From contig NZ_QOKV01000004.1 of assembly GCF_008365405.1 (NCBI RefSeq), forward strand, positions 62,001 to 126,000: DNA of 64,000 nucleotides, given 5' to 3'. The notes beneath the pieces are model-generated. The model did not search any database. It worked only from the letters and a program-made list of their open reading frames with translations, and had not been told where the DNA came from. A program made the position numbers and the translations under genes. This DNA comes from Azospirillum brasilense (lineage in GTDB: Bacteria > Pseudomonadota > Alphaproteobacteria > Azospirillales > Azospirillaceae). Positions 1 to 9,570 of the stretch are shown here, piece by piece; within the stretch, counting starts at the first letter, position 1, and each line of letters starts with the position of its first letter.

Positions 1-1
1 G

Positions 2-1021
2 ATGGCCCAGAAGCAGTGTGTGCTCGACCAGGTCGAGATCTTCGTCCTGGACGAGGCCGACCGCATGCTCGACATGGGCTTCATCCGCGACGTGCGGAAG
101 GTGGTCGCGGTCCTGCCGAAGCAGCGCCAGACCCTGCTGTTCTCCGCCACCATGCCGGAAGCCGTGGTCGAGCTGGCGCACAGCATCCTGACCGACGCCG
201 AGCGGATCGAGGTGGCGCCGCAGTCCACCACGGTGGAGCGCATCGCCCAGCGCGTGCTGTTCGTGGACCGCGCCGACAAGCGCCGCCTGCTCGCCGACCT
301 CCTCCAGGAGGGCGCCATGGAGCGGACGATCGTCTTCGCCCGCACCAAGCACGGCGCCGACCGCATCGCCGACCATCTGAAGAAGGCCGGCGTCCCGGCC
401 GACGCGATCCACGGCGACAAGTCGCAGTCGGCCCGCGTGCGGGCGCTGGAGTCCTTCCGCAGCGGCGACCTGAAGGCGCTGGTGGCGACCGACATCGCGG
501 CGCGCGGCATCGACATCGACGGCATCACGCACGTCATCAACTTCGACCTGCCGAACGAGCCGGAGAGCTACGTCCACCGCATCGGCCGCACCGCCCGCGC
601 CGGCACCGACGGCAGCGCGGTGTCCTTCTGCGACGCGGAGGAGGTGGCCTATCTGAAGGCCATCGAGAAGACCATCCGCCAGCCGGTCCCGGCGGACCAC
701 GACCACCCCTACCACGCGTCGGTGGTGGCGGCGATCCATGCCTCCTCGGCCAAGCCGCCGAAGCCGGCGCCCAAGCAGCCCCGTCCGGGCCGCGGTCAGC
801 CCCAGCAGCAGCCGGGCGGCGGCAAGCCGCAGGGCCAGCGGGCTCAGGCGCCGAAGGCCCAGGGTGCGAAGCCGCAGGCGCCGCAGGGCGCGCGGGTTGC
901 CGGCGCCACCGGCGACCAGCCGCTGAAGGCCAAGGTGTCGGCCAACCAGCAGAACCGCCACAACCGCCGCCCCGCCCCGCATGGCGGCCAGCCGGGCGGA
1001 AACAAGCGGTCCGCGGCGTAA
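2..1021 (+). CDS. DEAD-box RNA helicase, RhlE-like, 5'-truncated
   Basis: This is the C-terminal part of an ATP-dependent RNA helicase that remodels RNA in ribosome assembly or mRNA decay. The 5' end lies outside the window, so the ATG at position 2 is probably an internal Met just after the 'ATPGRL' region. Visible helicase motifs are DEAD (VLDEADRMLDMGF, about residues 14-27), SAT (LLFSATMP), TIVFARTK, the ATDIAARGIDID block and HRIGRTARAG. After about residue 245 the protein becomes a Pro/Gln/Gly/Lys-rich tail, typical of RhlE proteins and probably a disordered RNA-binding extension. RhlE is favoured over CsdA/DbpA by the tail type and the DRMLDMGF motif; the exact subfamily is inferred. 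Confidence 0.93.
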   Translation: MAQKQCVLDQVEIFVLDEADRMLDMGFIRDVRKVVAVLPKQRQTLLFSATMPEAVVELAHSILTDAERIEVAPQSTTVERIAQRVLFVDRADKRRLLADLLQEGAMERTIVFARTKHGADRIADHLKKAGVPADAIHGDKSQSARVRALESFRSGDLKALVATDIAARGIDIDGITHVINFDLPNEPESYVHRIGRTARAGTDGSAVSFCDAEEVAYLKAIEKTIRQPVPADHDHPYHASVVAAIHASSAKPPKPAPKQPRPGRGQPQQQPGGGKPQGQRAQAPKAQGAKPQAPQGARVAGATGDQPLKAKVSANQQNRHNRRPAPHGGQPGGNKRSAA

Positions 1022-1044
1022 AGTCTGTTCGGTGCGCGGCGGGA

Positions 1045-1554
1045 TCACCGTCCGTCGCGCACCGCCCGATTTGCCGCGGCCTGCTCGTCGATCACCGCGC
1101 CACGCGTCGGCGCCGCGCCGCTGTCGCCATAGCGCTGGACCTGGACGCTCCCTCCAATCTGTTTCGTGATGGCCGCGGCGATCACGTCCCGGCGCTGCGC
1201 TTCGGGCAGGGCGGCGGTCTGCCGCTCCAGCGCGCTCCAATCCAGCCGCGCCGCAAGCCCGTTGCTCATCTGCGTCTGGCCGTCCCGCCAAACGGCGGCG
1301 ACGACCTGACCGCCCTGCCGGAACACGGTGTGCGCCTGCACGGCGCGGCTGCGCGCCGCGACCGCCGGGTCCACGGCGTTGGGATCACCGGCGATCCTCA
1401 TCTGCTGCTGAAAGGCGGAATCGCCGCCCCCGACCCGCGCCATCATCTCCGGCGTGGCCTTGGTCGCCCCGGAAACGCGGGTGACCATGCCACCGTTCAG
1501 CGCGTGGATGCCGGACGATCCGAATCCCGGCGCGGCGGCGGGCAGACTGCTCAT
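1045..1554 (-). CDS. hypothetical protein, 169 aa
   Basis: I do not recognise this protein. I start it at the ATG at 1554 (MSSLPAAAP...), which has a GAGGTG ribosome site about 7 bases upstream, rather than at the farther upstream in-frame ATG that would run into the VOC gene's region. The sequence is Ala/Gln/Arg-rich and looks helical (for example AVAARSRAVQAHTVFRQGG). It has no membrane segment and no clear signal peptide. It lies tail-to-tail with the helicase gene, with about 20 bases between their stops. Codon use looks native. Confidence 0.6.
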   Translation of the reverse strand: MSSLPAAAPGFGSSGIHALNGGMVTRVSGATKATPEMMARVGGGDSAFQQQMRIAGDPNAVDPAVAARSRAVQAHTVFRQGGQVVAAVWRDGQTQMSNGLAARLDWSALERQTAALPEAQRRDVIAAAITKQIGGSVQVQRYGDSGAAPTRGAVIDEQAAANRAVRDGR

Positions 1555-1744
1555 GAAGCACCTCGGGGTTGATTGGTGGAACCGCTTTGGCAATCGGCCA
1601 TTAGCAGGTTCCATGCCATCCCCGACAGCGCGTGACCGCTGCCCTTCCCCGGTGCGGCGGGGCAAACCGGACCGTCGGACCGGGCCGAATGTTCCCCTCC
1701 ACGGTGCAGGAAATGCCGATGGCGTCGAAGCATTGCCGCCGGTG

Positions 1745-2179
1745 TCACCGCGCGAAAATCTGCCCCATGTCCTGGAAGCTCTTGAACTCCAGGGCGTTCC
1801 CGCTCGGGTCGAGGAAGAACATGGTGGCCTGCTCGCCAACCTGCCCCTTGAAGCGGATCTGCGGCTCGATGAGGAATCGCACGCCTTCGGCCTTCAACCT
1901 GTCGGCCAGCGCGTGCCAGTCGTCCCAATTCAGAATCACGCCGAAATGGCTGGCCGGCACGTCCTCGCCATCGACCGGGTTGGTGGCGCGGGTTCCGGCA
2001 TCCTCCGTCACATGCGCCACCACCTGATGGCCGTAGAGGTCGAAGTCGATCCAGCGGTCGGACTCACGTCCCACCCCGCAGCCCAGCAGGCCGGCGTAGA
2101 AGGCGCGCGCCTCCTCCTTGTCGCGGACGGGGAAGGCGAGGTGGAAGGGCGGAACGGGTTTGCGGTCGGTTGCGCTCAT
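1745..2179 (-). CDS. VOC-family (glyoxalase/dioxygenase superfamily) protein
   Basis: This 144-residue protein has a single vicinal-oxygen-chelate fold: an N-terminal [20 protein letters not shown] unit and a second half with [11 protein letters not shown] and [15 protein letters not shown]. Candidate metal ligands are the His of 'FHLAF', the His of 'SHFGV' and the Glu of 'ALEFK', which is the usual VOC pattern. The substrate cannot be read from sequence; homologues include glyoxalases, dioxygenases and antibiotic-binding proteins. An in-frame GTG lies two codons upstream of the chosen ATG; neither has a strong SD. It follows gstA on the same strand and could join it in electrophile detoxification, which is inference from proximity. 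Confidence 0.85.
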   Translation of the reverse strand: MSATDRKPVPPFHLAFPVRDKEEARAFYAGLLGCGVGRESDRWIDFDLYGHQVVAHVTEDAGTRATNPVDGEDVPASHFGVILNWDDWHALADRLKAEGVRFLIEPQIRFKGQVGEQATMFFLDPSGNALEFKSFQDMGQIFAR

Positions 2180-2208
2180 GCTCACGGGAGCCGAAGCCCC
2201 CCTCCCTG

Positions 2209-2247
2209 CTGGTGATTGCCCAAGCAGTCTACTCGGGCAATCACCAG
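2209..2247. repeat. perfect 13-bp inverted repeat between gstA and the VOC gene
   Basis: CTGGTGATTGCCC at 2209-2221 is exactly repeated in inverse at 2235-2247, with a 13-base loop. No T-run follows on either strand, so it is not a classical intrinsic terminator. It could be an operator, an RNA-stability hairpin or a Rho-linked structure between the two minus-strand genes. Confidence 0.6.
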
Positions 2248-2288
2248 CCTGTCTCGGGATCGAACAGGTGCGTCCCCTCCCCGTGCGG

Positions 2289-2894
2289 TCAGGCGATCCC
2301 TTCGGCCGCCAGCGCCGCAGCCACCGCCGGGCGCGCGGCGACGCGGGCCATGTAGGCGGTGATGCTCGGGCAGCCGTCCAGCGGCAGGCCGACCCGCGGC
2401 GCCCAGCGCAGCACCGTAAAGCAATAGGCGTCGGCCACCGTGAAGCGATCGCCCGTCAGGTAGTCCTTGCCGGCCAGCCCGGCCTCCACCACCGCGAACT
2501 TGGCGGTCAGCGTCTGCTTGGCGATCTCCTTGAAGGCGTCCGGCGTGGTCGGACGGAACAGCGGGCTGAAGGTCTTGTGCATCTCCGTGCCGATGAAGTT
2601 CAGCCACTCCAGCACGCGGTAGCGCTCCATCGTTCCGACGGCCGGCAGCAGACCGCTCTCCGGCACGCGGTCGGCGATGCACTGAACGATCGCCGCGCCC
2701 TCGGTCAGGACGGCGCCGTCGTCGAAGGCCAGCGTCGGCACTTGGCCCTTCGGGTTGACAGCCAGGAAATCGCTGCCGTCCTCCAGTTTCTTGGCGACAA
2801 GGTCGACGGCCGCGATGTCGAAGGCCAAGCCGCTTTCGCGCAGGACGATGTGCGGCGACAGCGAGCAGGCGCCCGGCTTCAGGTAGAGCTTCAT
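2289..2894 (-). CDS. gstA: glutathione S-transferase, Beta class
   Basis: This 201-residue cytosolic enzyme conjugates glutathione to electrophiles. It reads end to end like E. coli GstA. It begins [20 protein letters not shown], with the Beta-class Cys10, followed by NPKGQVPTL (the cis-Pro loop), LTEGAAIVQ (the Glu-Ser/Ala glutathione site) and a C-terminal domain with [13 protein letters not shown] and [14 protein letters not shown]. Length is standard. It sits about 80 bases downstream of ugpC on the same strand, but the intervening spacing suggests its own ribosome entry rather than tight coupling. The start at 2894 is fixed by homology. Confidence 0.96.
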   Translation of the reverse strand: MKLYLKPGACSLSPHIVLRESGLAFDIAAVDLVAKKLEDGSDFLAVNPKGQVPTLAFDDGAVLTEGAAIVQCIADRVPESGLLPAVGTMERYRVLEWLNFIGTEMHKTFSPLFRPTTPDAFKEIAKQTLTAKFAVVEAGLAGKDYLTGDRFTVADAYCFTVLRWAPRVGLPLDGCPSITAYMARVAARPAVAAALAAEGIA

Positions 2895-2974
2895 GGCGTT
2901 TCTTATCCTTGTTTCCGGCGGGACATGACGGATCGACAGTGGAGCATGGGCGGCAGCGAATGCAACCGGCCCGT

Positions 2975-4060
2975 TCAATCCGGCAGCCGCCGCCCGCTCT
3001 CCGCGTCGAACAGGTGCAGGGCGTCGGGCGGAGCACCGACGCGCAAGGTCTCGCCCTCGCGGCAGAACGGCAGACCGGCGACCCGGACCACCAGCGCCTC
3101 GCCGTCCGGCAGGCGGCCGTAGACCACCGTGTCGGCGCCCAGGGCCTCCACCAGATCGACCGTGACGATCAGCGGCCCGTCGCCGGACGTGCCCAAATTT
3201 TCTGGGGCCAGATGCTCCGGCCGCACGCCGAGCTTGACCGGCCGCCCGGCCATGTCGGGCCGCGGGCGCGGCAGGACGAAGGCGGTGCCGCCGGGCAGCG
3301 CCACCCCCTGCCCGGCGGCGTCGAAGCGCGCGTCCAGCACGTTCATCGGCGGCGACCCGATGAAGCCCGCGACGAACAGGCTGGCCGGGCGCTGGTAGAC
3401 CTCCAGCGGCGTGCCGACCTGCTCGGCCACCCCGTGATTCATCACCAGGATGCGGTCGGCCAGCGTCATCGCCTCGACCTGATCGTGCGTCACGTAGAGG
3501 CTGGTGATGCCCAGCCGGTCCTGGAGCCGCTTGATCTCGACGCGCATCTGGGTGCGCAGCTTGGCGTCCAGGTTGGACAGCGGCTCGTCGAACAGGAAGG
3601 CGGCGGGTTCGCGCACGATGGCGCGGCCCATGGCGACGCGCTGGCGCTGCCCGCCCGACAGCTGGCTGGGCCGGCGGTCGAGGAAGCGGCCAAGCTCCAG
3701 GATCTCCGCGGCCTTGGCCACGCGCGCCTGGATCTCCGCCTTGGGCAGGCCGCGGATCTTCAGCCCGTAGGCCATGTTGTCGAACACGCTCATGTGCGGG
3801 TAGAGCGCGTAGTTCTGGAACACCATGGCGATGTCGCGGTCCTTGGGCTCCAGCCCGTTGACCACCCGCCCGCCGATGGCGATCTCGCCGCCGGTGATGC
3901 TCTCCAGCCCGGCGACCATGCGCAGCAGCGTGGACTTGCCGCAGCCCGAGGGGCCGAGCAGCACGAGGAACTCCCCGTCCGCGACGCTGATGTCGATGCC
4001 CTTGATGGCCTCGACGGCGCCGTAGGACTTGCGGACCCGATTCAGATCGACCGTTGCCAT
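2975..4060 (-). CDS. ugpC: sn-glycerol-3-phosphate ABC transporter ATP-binding protein
   Basis: This is the 361-residue ATPase subunit of the importer for glycerol-3-phosphate and its diesters. It carries Walker [10 protein letters not shown] (about residues 36-44), the signature LSGGQRQR, Walker [16 protein letters not shown] and the switch His in [10 protein letters not shown]-terminal MOP/OB-type regulatory domain ends [14 protein letters not shown]. MalK/UgpC-type ATPases of this length serve several sugar systems; assignment to Ugp rests on its partners. The ATG at 4060 starts 3 bases after the ugpE stop, so the genes are surely co-transcribed and translationally coupled. Confidence 0.93.
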   Translation of the reverse strand: MATVDLNRVRKSYGAVEAIKGIDISVADGEFLVLLGPSGCGKSTLLRMVAGLESITGGEIAIGGRVVNGLEPKDRDIAMVFQNYALYPHMSVFDNMAYGLKIRGLPKAEIQARVAKAAEILELGRFLDRRPSQLSGGQRQRVAMGRAIVREPAAFLFDEPLSNLDAKLRTQMRVEIKRLQDRLGITSLYVTHDQVEAMTLADRILVMNHGVAEQVGTPLEVYQRPASLFVAGFIGSPPMNVLDARFDAAGQGVALPGGTAFVLPRPRPDMAGRPVKLGVRPEHLAPENLGTSGDGPLIVTVDLVEALGADTVVYGRLPDGEALVVRVAGLPFCREGETLRVGAPPDALHLFDAESGRRLPD

Positions 4061-4063
4061 TTC

Positions 4064-4936
4064 TTATTTCTCGCTGTCCACAAGGCCTTTGACGAACCAG
4101 CGCTGCATCAGCACGACCACCGCCACCGGCGGCAGCATGGCCAGCACCGTCGTCGCCATGATGAGGTTCCAGTCGGTCGCGGCCTCGCCGTTGCCGATCA
4201 TCTTGGTGATGCCGATGACCACCGTCTCCATCTCCGCGCTGTTGGTGATCAGCAGCGGCCACAGATACTGGTTCCAGCCGTAGATGAAGAGGATGACGAA
4301 CAGCGCCGCGATGTTGGTGCGCGACAGCGGCAGCACCACGTCCACGAAGAAGCGCAGCGCCCCCGCCCCGTCGATCTTCGCGGCCTCGATCAGTTCGTCC
4401 GGGATGGTCAGGAAGAACTGCCGGAACAGCAGCGTCGCCGTGGCCGAGGCGATCAGCGGGATGGTCAGCCCGGCGTAGCTGTCGATCAGGCCGAGGTTGG
4501 CCACCACCTCGTAGGTCGGGATGATCCGCACCTCCACCGGCAGCATCAGCGTGATGAAGATCATCCAGAAGAAGACCATGCGCAGCGGGAAGCGGAAGAA
4601 GGCCACCGCATAGGCCGAGATGATCGAAATGGCGATCTTTCCCAGCGCGATGACCAGCGCCATGACGAGGCTGTTCCACATCATGATGCGCACGGGGGTG
4701 TGCATGACGCGGTTGCCCTGCGATTCGCTCCAGGCCGAGGCGTAGTTGTTCAGCATCTCCCCGCCGGGCGTCAGCGGCAGGTTGCCGCGCCCGATGGTGG
4801 CGGCGTCCCAGGTCGAGCCGATGACCGTCACGTAGATCGGGAAGGCGAAGATCAGGACACCCAGCATCAGGATCAGGTGCGGGACCATGTCCATCAGGCG
4901 CCCGCCGGAGCGCGGGTTGGCGCGGTCGCGGTTCAT
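4064..4936 (-). CDS. ugpE: glycerol-3-phosphate ABC transporter permease UgpE
   Basis: This 290-residue inner-membrane subunit has six predicted helices, the first at about residues 14-36 ([19 protein letters not shown]). The EAA-loop motif, which docks on the ATPase, reads [22 protein letters not shown]. The pattern ([21 protein letters not shown] near the N-terminus) is that of UgpE/MalG-type permeases. Its ATG overlaps the stop of ugpA by 4 bases (ATGA), and its stop is 3 bases before ugpC, which shows tight operon coupling. Confidence 0.93.
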   Translation of the reverse strand: MNRDRANPRSGGRLMDMVPHLILMLGVLIFAFPIYVTVIGSTWDAATIGRGNLPLTPGGEMLNNYASAWSESQGNRVMHTPVRIMMWNSLVMALVIALGKIAISIISAYAVAFFRFPLRMVFFWMIFITLMLPVEVRIIPTYEVVANLGLIDSYAGLTIPLIASATATLLFRQFFLTIPDELIEAAKIDGAGALRFFVDVVLPLSRTNIAALFVILFIYGWNQYLWPLLITNSAEMETVVIGITKMIGNGEAATDWNLIMATTVLAMLPPVAVVVLMQRWFVKGLVDSEK

Positions 4937-5817
4937 GAGTAATGCACCTTGCGCTCGACGAAGCGGAACTGGATGGCGGTCAGCGCGATGACGATGACCA
5001 TCAGGATCACCGACTGCGCGGAGGAGCCGCCCAGGTCATGGTTGACCACGCCATCCTGGTAGACGCGGAAGATCAGCGTCTCGGTCGCCTTGCCAGGCCC
5101 GCCGTGGGTCAGGGCGTGGATCGTGCCGAAGGTTTCGAAGAAGGCGTAGACGATGTTCACCACCAGCAGGAAAAAGGTGGTCGGCGACAGCAGCGGGAAG
5201 GTGATCGTCCAGAAGCGGCGCACCGCCCCCGCCCCGTCGATGCTCGCCGCCTCAAGGACGGAGCGCGGGATGGCCTGCAGCCCGGCCAGGAAGAAGATGA
5301 AGTTGTAGGAGACCTGTTTCCAGCTTGCCGCCAGGATGACCATGGTCAGCGCCTGCCCGTCGTTCAGCCGGTAGTCCCAGGCGTAGCCCAGGTCGTTCAG
5401 CGCGCGGCCCAGGATGCCGATGTCCGGGTTGAAGATGAACATCCACAACACCGCCGCCACCGCGGGCGCCAGCGCGTAGGGCCAGATCAGCAGCGTCTTG
5501 TAGGCCGCCGCCGCCCGGATCTTCGCATCGGCCAGCACCGCCAGCCCCAGCGCGGAGACCAGCGAGAGGACGGTCACCGACGCGCTGAAGACGATGGTGG
5601 TCTTGACCGTCTCCAGATAGTTCGGGTCGCTCAGCACCGCCTGGAAATTCTCCAGCCCGACGAACTGGCTGCGCAGCCCGAAGGCGTCCTGGAGATGCAC
5701 CGACTGCCACAGCGCCTGCGCCGCCGGCCAGATGAAGAAGATCAGCGTCACCGCCACCTGCGGCGCCAGCAGCAGGTAGGGCAACGCCCTGTTGTCGAAA
5801 ATCACGCGACGTTGCAT
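4933..5817 (-). CDS. ugpA: glycerol-3-phosphate ABC transporter permease UgpA
   Basis: This 294-residue permease partners UgpE. I start it at [17 protein letters not shown] (5817). The longer open frame upstream runs through a REP-like repeat and is not coding. It has six membrane segments, the EAA-type loop [28 protein letters not shown], and the Ugp/MalF-like ending VERKVHYS. It lies 172 bases downstream of ugpB, separated by an inverted repeat pair, and overlaps ugpE by 4 bases. Confidence 0.93.
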   Translation of the reverse strand: MQRRVIFDNRALPYLLLAPQVAVTLIFFIWPAAQALWQSVHLQDAFGLRSQFVGLENFQAVLSDPNYLETVKTTIVFSASVTVLSLVSALGLAVLADAKIRAAAAYKTLLIWPYALAPAVAAVLWMFIFNPDIGILGRALNDLGYAWDYRLNDGQALTMVILAASWKQVSYNFIFFLAGLQAIPRSVLEAASIDGAGAVRRFWTITFPLLSPTTFFLLVVNIVYAFFETFGTIHALTHGGPGKATETLIFRVYQDGVVNHDLGGSSAQSVILMVIVIALTAIQFRFVERKVHYS

Positions 5818-5831
5818 GGAATCCCTTTCAA

Positions 5832-5972
5832 CCCTCTCCCCTCCGGGGAGAGGGAGGGACCCGCCGCGAAGCGGTGGGAGGGTGAGGGTGCCGGCAAGGA
5901 TGGGTTCCTTGACCCTTGATCGACCCTCACTCGCCCGCTTCGCGGGCACCCTCTCCCGGGACGGGAGAGGGG
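5832..5972. repeat. REP/BIME-like inverted repeat pair inside the ugp operon
   Basis: Two related G/C-rich palindromic units face each other. The left unit, near 5832-5890, contains the CCCTCTCCC/GGGAGAGGG hairpin and CCGCGAAGCGG. The right unit, near 5921-5972, carries the same modules in reverse order (CCCGCTTCGCGGG, then CCCTCTCCCGGGACGGGAGAGGG). Such pairs are dispersed intergenic repeats in many GC-rich proteobacteria. Lying between ugpB and ugpA, transcribed hairpins here could protect the 3' end of ugpB mRNA and raise binding protein over permease. Confidence 0.75.
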
Positions 5973-5989
5973 ATAAGCCACAGAACCAC

Positions 5990-7327
5990 TCAGTTCTTGT
6001 TGGCGCGCTCGAAGTTGCGCAGGACCGTGTCGCCACGCTTCACCGCGTTGTCCAGCGCCTGCTGGGCGGTCTGCTGGCCCTGGAACGCCCGCTCCATCTC
6101 CTCCTGGATGATGTTGCGGATTTCCGGCAGGTTGCCCAGCCGCAGCCCCATGGTGTTCTCCGTGGTGGCCGTGCGGGTCAGCTGCTCCGCCGGCACTTCG
6201 GCACCGGGGTTCTTGTCGTAGAAGCCTTCCTTCTTCGCCAGCTCGAAGCCCTGGAGCGTCACCGGGACGTAGCCGGTGTCCATGTGCCACTTGGCGTCCA
6301 CTTCCGGACGGGCGAGGTAGCTGAAGAAGGCGGCGACGGCCTTGTACTCGTCGGCGGTGCGCTTGGGCGAGGTCATCACCCAGAAGGCGGCGCCGCCGAT
6401 GATCGAGTTCTTCGGCGACGAGATGGCGTCCGGCCAATAGGGCAGCGGCGCGGCGCCCCAATTGAACTTGGCCTCCTTGACGATGCGCCCGCGCAGGCCG
6501 GACGAGGCCTGGATCATCGCGCATTCGCCCGACGGGAACAGCGAGTCCGCGGCGTTGTCGCGGCCGCCGTAGCGCAGCGCGCCTTCCTTCTGCAGGTCGA
6601 TCAGCGTCTGGAGATGCTTCACGAAGAACGGGTCGTTGATCTTCAGCGTGGCGTTCAGCCCGCCGAAGCCGTTGGCCTCCGACGCGAAGGGCTTGTCGTG
6701 CAGCGCGCCGACCTGCTCGAACTGCGTCCAGGTCGGCCAGGAGAAGGTCATCGGGCAGGTCACGCCCGCCGCCTTCAGCTTGCGCGCCGCGTCGGCCACT
6801 TCCGGCCAGGTCGCCGGCGGCTTGTTGGGGTCGAGCCCGGCCTTCTGGAAGGCGTCCTTGTTGTAGAAGGTGATGGTGGTCGAGCTGTTGAACGGCAGGG
6901 CCATCATCTTGCCGTCCTTGGAGCTGTAATAGCCCCGGACCGCCGGGATGTAGGCCGCGGCGTCGAGGCCAGACCCCGTCTCGCTCATCAGCTGGTGCAC
7001 CGGCTTGATGGCCGGGCCGGCGGACAGCATGGTGGCGGTGCCGACCTCGAACATCTGCACGACGTGCGGAGCGTTGCCGGCGCGGAAGGCGGCGATGGCC
7101 GCCTGCATCGTCTCCGGGTAGCTGCCCTTGAAGGTCGGGTTGACCTGGACCTTGTCCTGGCTGTCGTTGAAGCCCTTCACCACCTGCTCGAGCTGGCCGC
7201 CGAGCGGCTGGGGCAGGCCGTGCCAGAATTCGACGACGGTCTTCTGCTGGGCGTAAGCGGCGCCGGTGAAACCGGCGGCGAGCGCGAAGGCGGCCGTCGA
7301 GACGGCGAGCTTGCGGCGGGTCAGCAT
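5990..7327 (-). CDS. ugpB: glycerol-3-phosphate ABC transporter periplasmic binding protein
   Basis: This 445-residue solute-binding protein captures glycerol-3-phosphate in the periplasm. It starts [19 protein letters not shown], a signal peptide with likely cleavage after AYA (residue 26). Mature UgpB hallmarks follow: [55 protein letters not shown] and [19 protein letters not shown]. The ATG at 7327 was chosen because the signal peptide begins there; the 56 upstream in-frame codons look non-coding. It is the first gene of ugpB-A-E-C. A TTGACA-containing promoter candidate lies about 270 bases upstream. Confidence 0.95.
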   Translation of the reverse strand: MLTRRKLAVSTAAFALAAGFTGAAYAQQKTVVEFWHGLPQPLGGQLEQVVKGFNDSQDKVQVNPTFKGSYPETMQAAIAAFRAGNAPHVVQMFEVGTATMLSAGPAIKPVHQLMSETGSGLDAAAYIPAVRGYYSSKDGKMMALPFNSSTTITFYNKDAFQKAGLDPNKPPATWPEVADAARKLKAAGVTCPMTFSWPTWTQFEQVGALHDKPFASEANGFGGLNATLKINDPFFVKHLQTLIDLQKEGALRYGGRDNAADSLFPSGECAMIQASSGLRGRIVKEAKFNWGAAPLPYWPDAISSPKNSIIGGAAFWVMTSPKRTADEYKAVAAFFSYLARPEVDAKWHMDTGYVPVTLQGFELAKKEGFYDKNPGAEVPAEQLTRTATTENTMGLRLGNLPEIRNIIQEEMERAFQGQQTAQQALDNAVKRGDTVLRNFERANKN

Positions 7328-7575
7328 GGTGGTCTCTCCCTGGAACCAATCGATTGCGTGATGTGCTGACATGCAGGGCGCGGGTTGCGGTCCCGCGACG
7401 GTCTTTTGAAGATTTGATGACGTGTCCCGAACGCGCGCGCAGGGGCGCGCCGCATCCGCTCCTCGCGGTTGCAACGTCGGTCCTGCGTAAGGCATGGAAC
7501 GGGACTTAAGGCGGTGACGGGCGCTGCGCCGGCATCGATGGTTTTCCTCCCCGTATGTGTGTTTCTTTTTTGCAA

Positions 7576-7604
7576 GCCTTAAGGATAGAAGGGGAGGCTG
7601 TCAA
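7576..7604 (-). promoter_or_regulatory. candidate sigma-70 promoter for the ugp operon
   Basis: On the minus strand TTGACA (7604-7599) is followed, after exactly 17 bases, by TAAGGC (7581-7576). The -35 box is perfect and the -10 box is weak. It lies in the 314-base gap (7328-7641) upstream of ugpB. I looked for a PHO box, expected for ugp in enteric bacteria, and found only a lone CTGTCA half-site at the same place, so phosphate control is not demonstrated. Confidence 0.4.
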
Positions 7605-7641
7605 TCAGCCGTACGTATCAGTGCGGACTATCACCTTTACG

Positions 7642-8034
7642 TCATCTCTCGGGGTGCCATGTTTGGGCGAGCGCCCACAGCGCGGAGTCGTCCCGGCACA
7701 GGGACCCGGCCATCTGCGACAGGCTGTCCCCCATCAGGCCGGAGGAGCGCAGCAGGCAATAGGACCGGCTCGGCGCCGACAGGTAGAGCGCCGCCGAGGG
7801 AGGCGCGACCGGAGGGACCGGGTAGAGCGCGGCGGGCGGCGGGCAGTAATAGGGCTGCGCACCGGGGTTGTAGCCGGGCACCAGGCGATCCAGGCCGGGC
7901 CGCGGCCCGAAGACGCAGCCGCGCTGGTCCCAGTCCAAACTCGTCGTCTGCGCGGCGGCGGGCAGGACGACGAAGGCGGCCATCGTCATCCCCGCCAGAC
8001 AACCGGCCAGCCGGCACCCTGCTTTGCGATGCAT
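7642..8034 (-). CDS. small exported protein, Pro/Tyr-rich
   Basis: This 130-residue protein has a signal peptide (MHRKAGCRLAGCLAGMTMAAFVVLPAAAQ, with cleavage likely after AAA) and a short mature part with PGLDRLVPGYNPGAQPYYCPPP and three or four Cys. I do not recognise a family. The start at 8034 is chosen at the signal peptide; an in-frame start 15 codons upstream is less likely. It is probably periplasmic or envelope-associated. It is transcribed towards ugpB, about 310 bases before it, and shows no obvious functional link. Confidence 0.65.
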   Translation of the reverse strand: MHRKAGCRLAGCLAGMTMAAFVVLPAAAQTTSLDWDQRGCVFGPRPGLDRLVPGYNPGAQPYYCPPPAALYPVPPVAPPSAALYLSAPSRSYCLLRSSGLMGDSLSQMAGSLCRDDSALWALAQTWHPER

Positions 8035-8241
8035 GCTTCCCTCCGATCCCAGGCCGCGCCTGTGGCGCACCCAGACCATGACGCCGGGGCCGGCGGGCCG
8101 TGAACGGCCTCGGCCTTCGGAGGAAGTATGCGCGCTCCATCGACGCCCGGCGCGGCGCCGATGGACGGGTCGGCGAGCGCAAGCGAGAACGGCGCTCTCT
8201 GTTCGTTCGGTGGGAAGGAGGAATGGCGGCTCCCCGCCCCG

Positions 8242-9372
8242 TCACGCCGCGCTGCTGCTCTCGACCGGCAGTTCCGCGGCGCTCTCCGCCGCCAGCGGGA
8301 CGTCCACCGCGAAGACCGAGCCCTTGCCGGGCACCGAGCGCAGCGAGACCGGCAGGCCCATCAGCGCCGCCAAGCGCCGCACGATGGCAAGGCCGAGCCC
8401 CAGCCCGTGCCGGCGGTCGCGGTTCGGGTTGCCGAGTTGGCGGAAGTCGTCGAAGATCGCCGCATGGTCGGCGGGAGCGATGCCGAGGCCAGTGTCCCAC
8501 ACCTCGATGCGCAACGCCGCGCCGCGCCGCCGCGCCGCCAGCAGCACGCCGCCCGACTCGGTGAAGCGCAGGGCGTTGGACAGGATCGGGCGCAGAAGCT
8601 GCTCCAACAGGACCGGGTCGGTGCTCACCTCCGCGTCCGCGGGGCGGACGTTGAAGCGCAGGGCCTTGGCGTCGGCCTCCGGCGCGAATTCGTTGAGCAG
8701 GCGGCCCAGCGTCTCGTCGATGGGGAAGGTCTGCACCTGCATCCGGACCAGCCCGGCCTCCAGCTTCGACACGTCCAGCAGGGCGCGCAGAAGCCCCTCC
8801 GCCGCCTCGATCGACATCTCCAGCTTCTCGCCCAGATCGCGCGCGCCGGGATCGGTCAGGCGGCCCATCAGCAGATGGTGGAACAGGTGCATGGCCTGGA
8901 AGGGTTGGCGCAGGTCGTGGCTGGCCGCCGACAGGAAGCGCCCGATGGCGGTGCGGCCCGTCTCGGCCTCCTGGCGGACCCGCTCGGTCTCGGCCTTCGC
9001 CCGCTCGGCCTCGGCGCGGGCGGCGGCCAGCGCGGCGGCGTTGGTGTCGGCGATGGCGGCGACCGCGGTGACGACCCCGTCCGCGTCGCGCACCGGGCTC
9101 AGCACCATTTCGCCCCGGGGCAGCAGGCCAAAGGCCGACACCGGGACCCCGGTGAGGACGACACGGCGGACCTGTGCCTCCACTTGGGACACGATGGCCG
9201 CCGGAACGCCCAGCTCGGTCAGCTCCTTGCCGTCCGCCTCCTCCGGCAGGCGGCCGAAGGCCGCGGCAAAAGCCTGGTTGACCACGAGAAGCCGAGCGTC
9301 CAGCCCAAGCAGAGCGTGAGCGGCGCCGTTGGCGGAGACCAGAGCCTCAAGCCAGATCGCACGATCAGTCAT
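8242..9372 (-). CDS. orphan PAS-type sensor histidine kinase
   Basis: This 376-residue soluble kinase has no membrane segment. Residues 1-105 form a PAS-like sensor region (LLGLDARLLVVNQAFAAAFG). An Ala/Glu-rich coiled coil spans about 110-145. HisKA follows with H152 in SAASHDLRQPFQAMHLF. The HATPase_c domain shows N266 (LSNALRF), DTGLGI (293-298) and HGLGLGLAIV. The SHDLRQP form of the H-box is common in alphaproteobacterial cytoplasmic kinases. No response regulator is adjacent, so its target is unknown. ATG 9372 has an AAGG ribosome site about 8 bases upstream. Confidence 0.92.
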   Translation of the reverse strand: MTDRAIWLEALVSANGAAHALLGLDARLLVVNQAFAAAFGRLPEEADGKELTELGVPAAIVSQVEAQVRRVVLTGVPVSAFGLLPRGEMVLSPVRDADGVVTAVAAIADTNAAALAAARAEAERAKAETERVRQEAETGRTAIGRFLSAASHDLRQPFQAMHLFHHLLMGRLTDPGARDLGEKLEMSIEAAEGLLRALLDVSKLEAGLVRMQVQTFPIDETLGRLLNEFAPEADAKALRFNVRPADAEVSTDPVLLEQLLRPILSNALRFTESGGVLLAARRRGAALRIEVWDTGLGIAPADHAAIFDDFRQLGNPNRDRRHGLGLGLAIVRRLAALMGLPVSLRSVPGKGSVFAVDVPLAAESAAELPVESSSAA

Positions 9373-9570
9373 ATGACCTTCGGTTGAGTTCTTCTGGGTA
9401 TACTCGACCACAACTTCACCGCAAAAACTGAGATTACAGCACACTTATCCGGCCACTTGGGCATCGGAGTCAAATATCACATGCAAAACTCACTTGGGAC
9501 AAATTCCGTTTGAATGTGAAGGACAACGCCCCCATTGGCCCAAGCCGGCCGCGCAGGCTATAAGTCAGGT

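Noticed and set aside
2289..4679. 796-codon minus-strand frame that would fuse gstA to a long N-terminal protein
   Set aside because: Only the last 201 residues are GstA. The rest is a frame-shifted shadow of ugpC and ugpE.
7595..7612. Possible PHO box upstream of ugpB
   Set aside because: Only one CTGTCA half-site is present. No second half at the proper spacing is seen, and the same bases are better explained as a -35 element.
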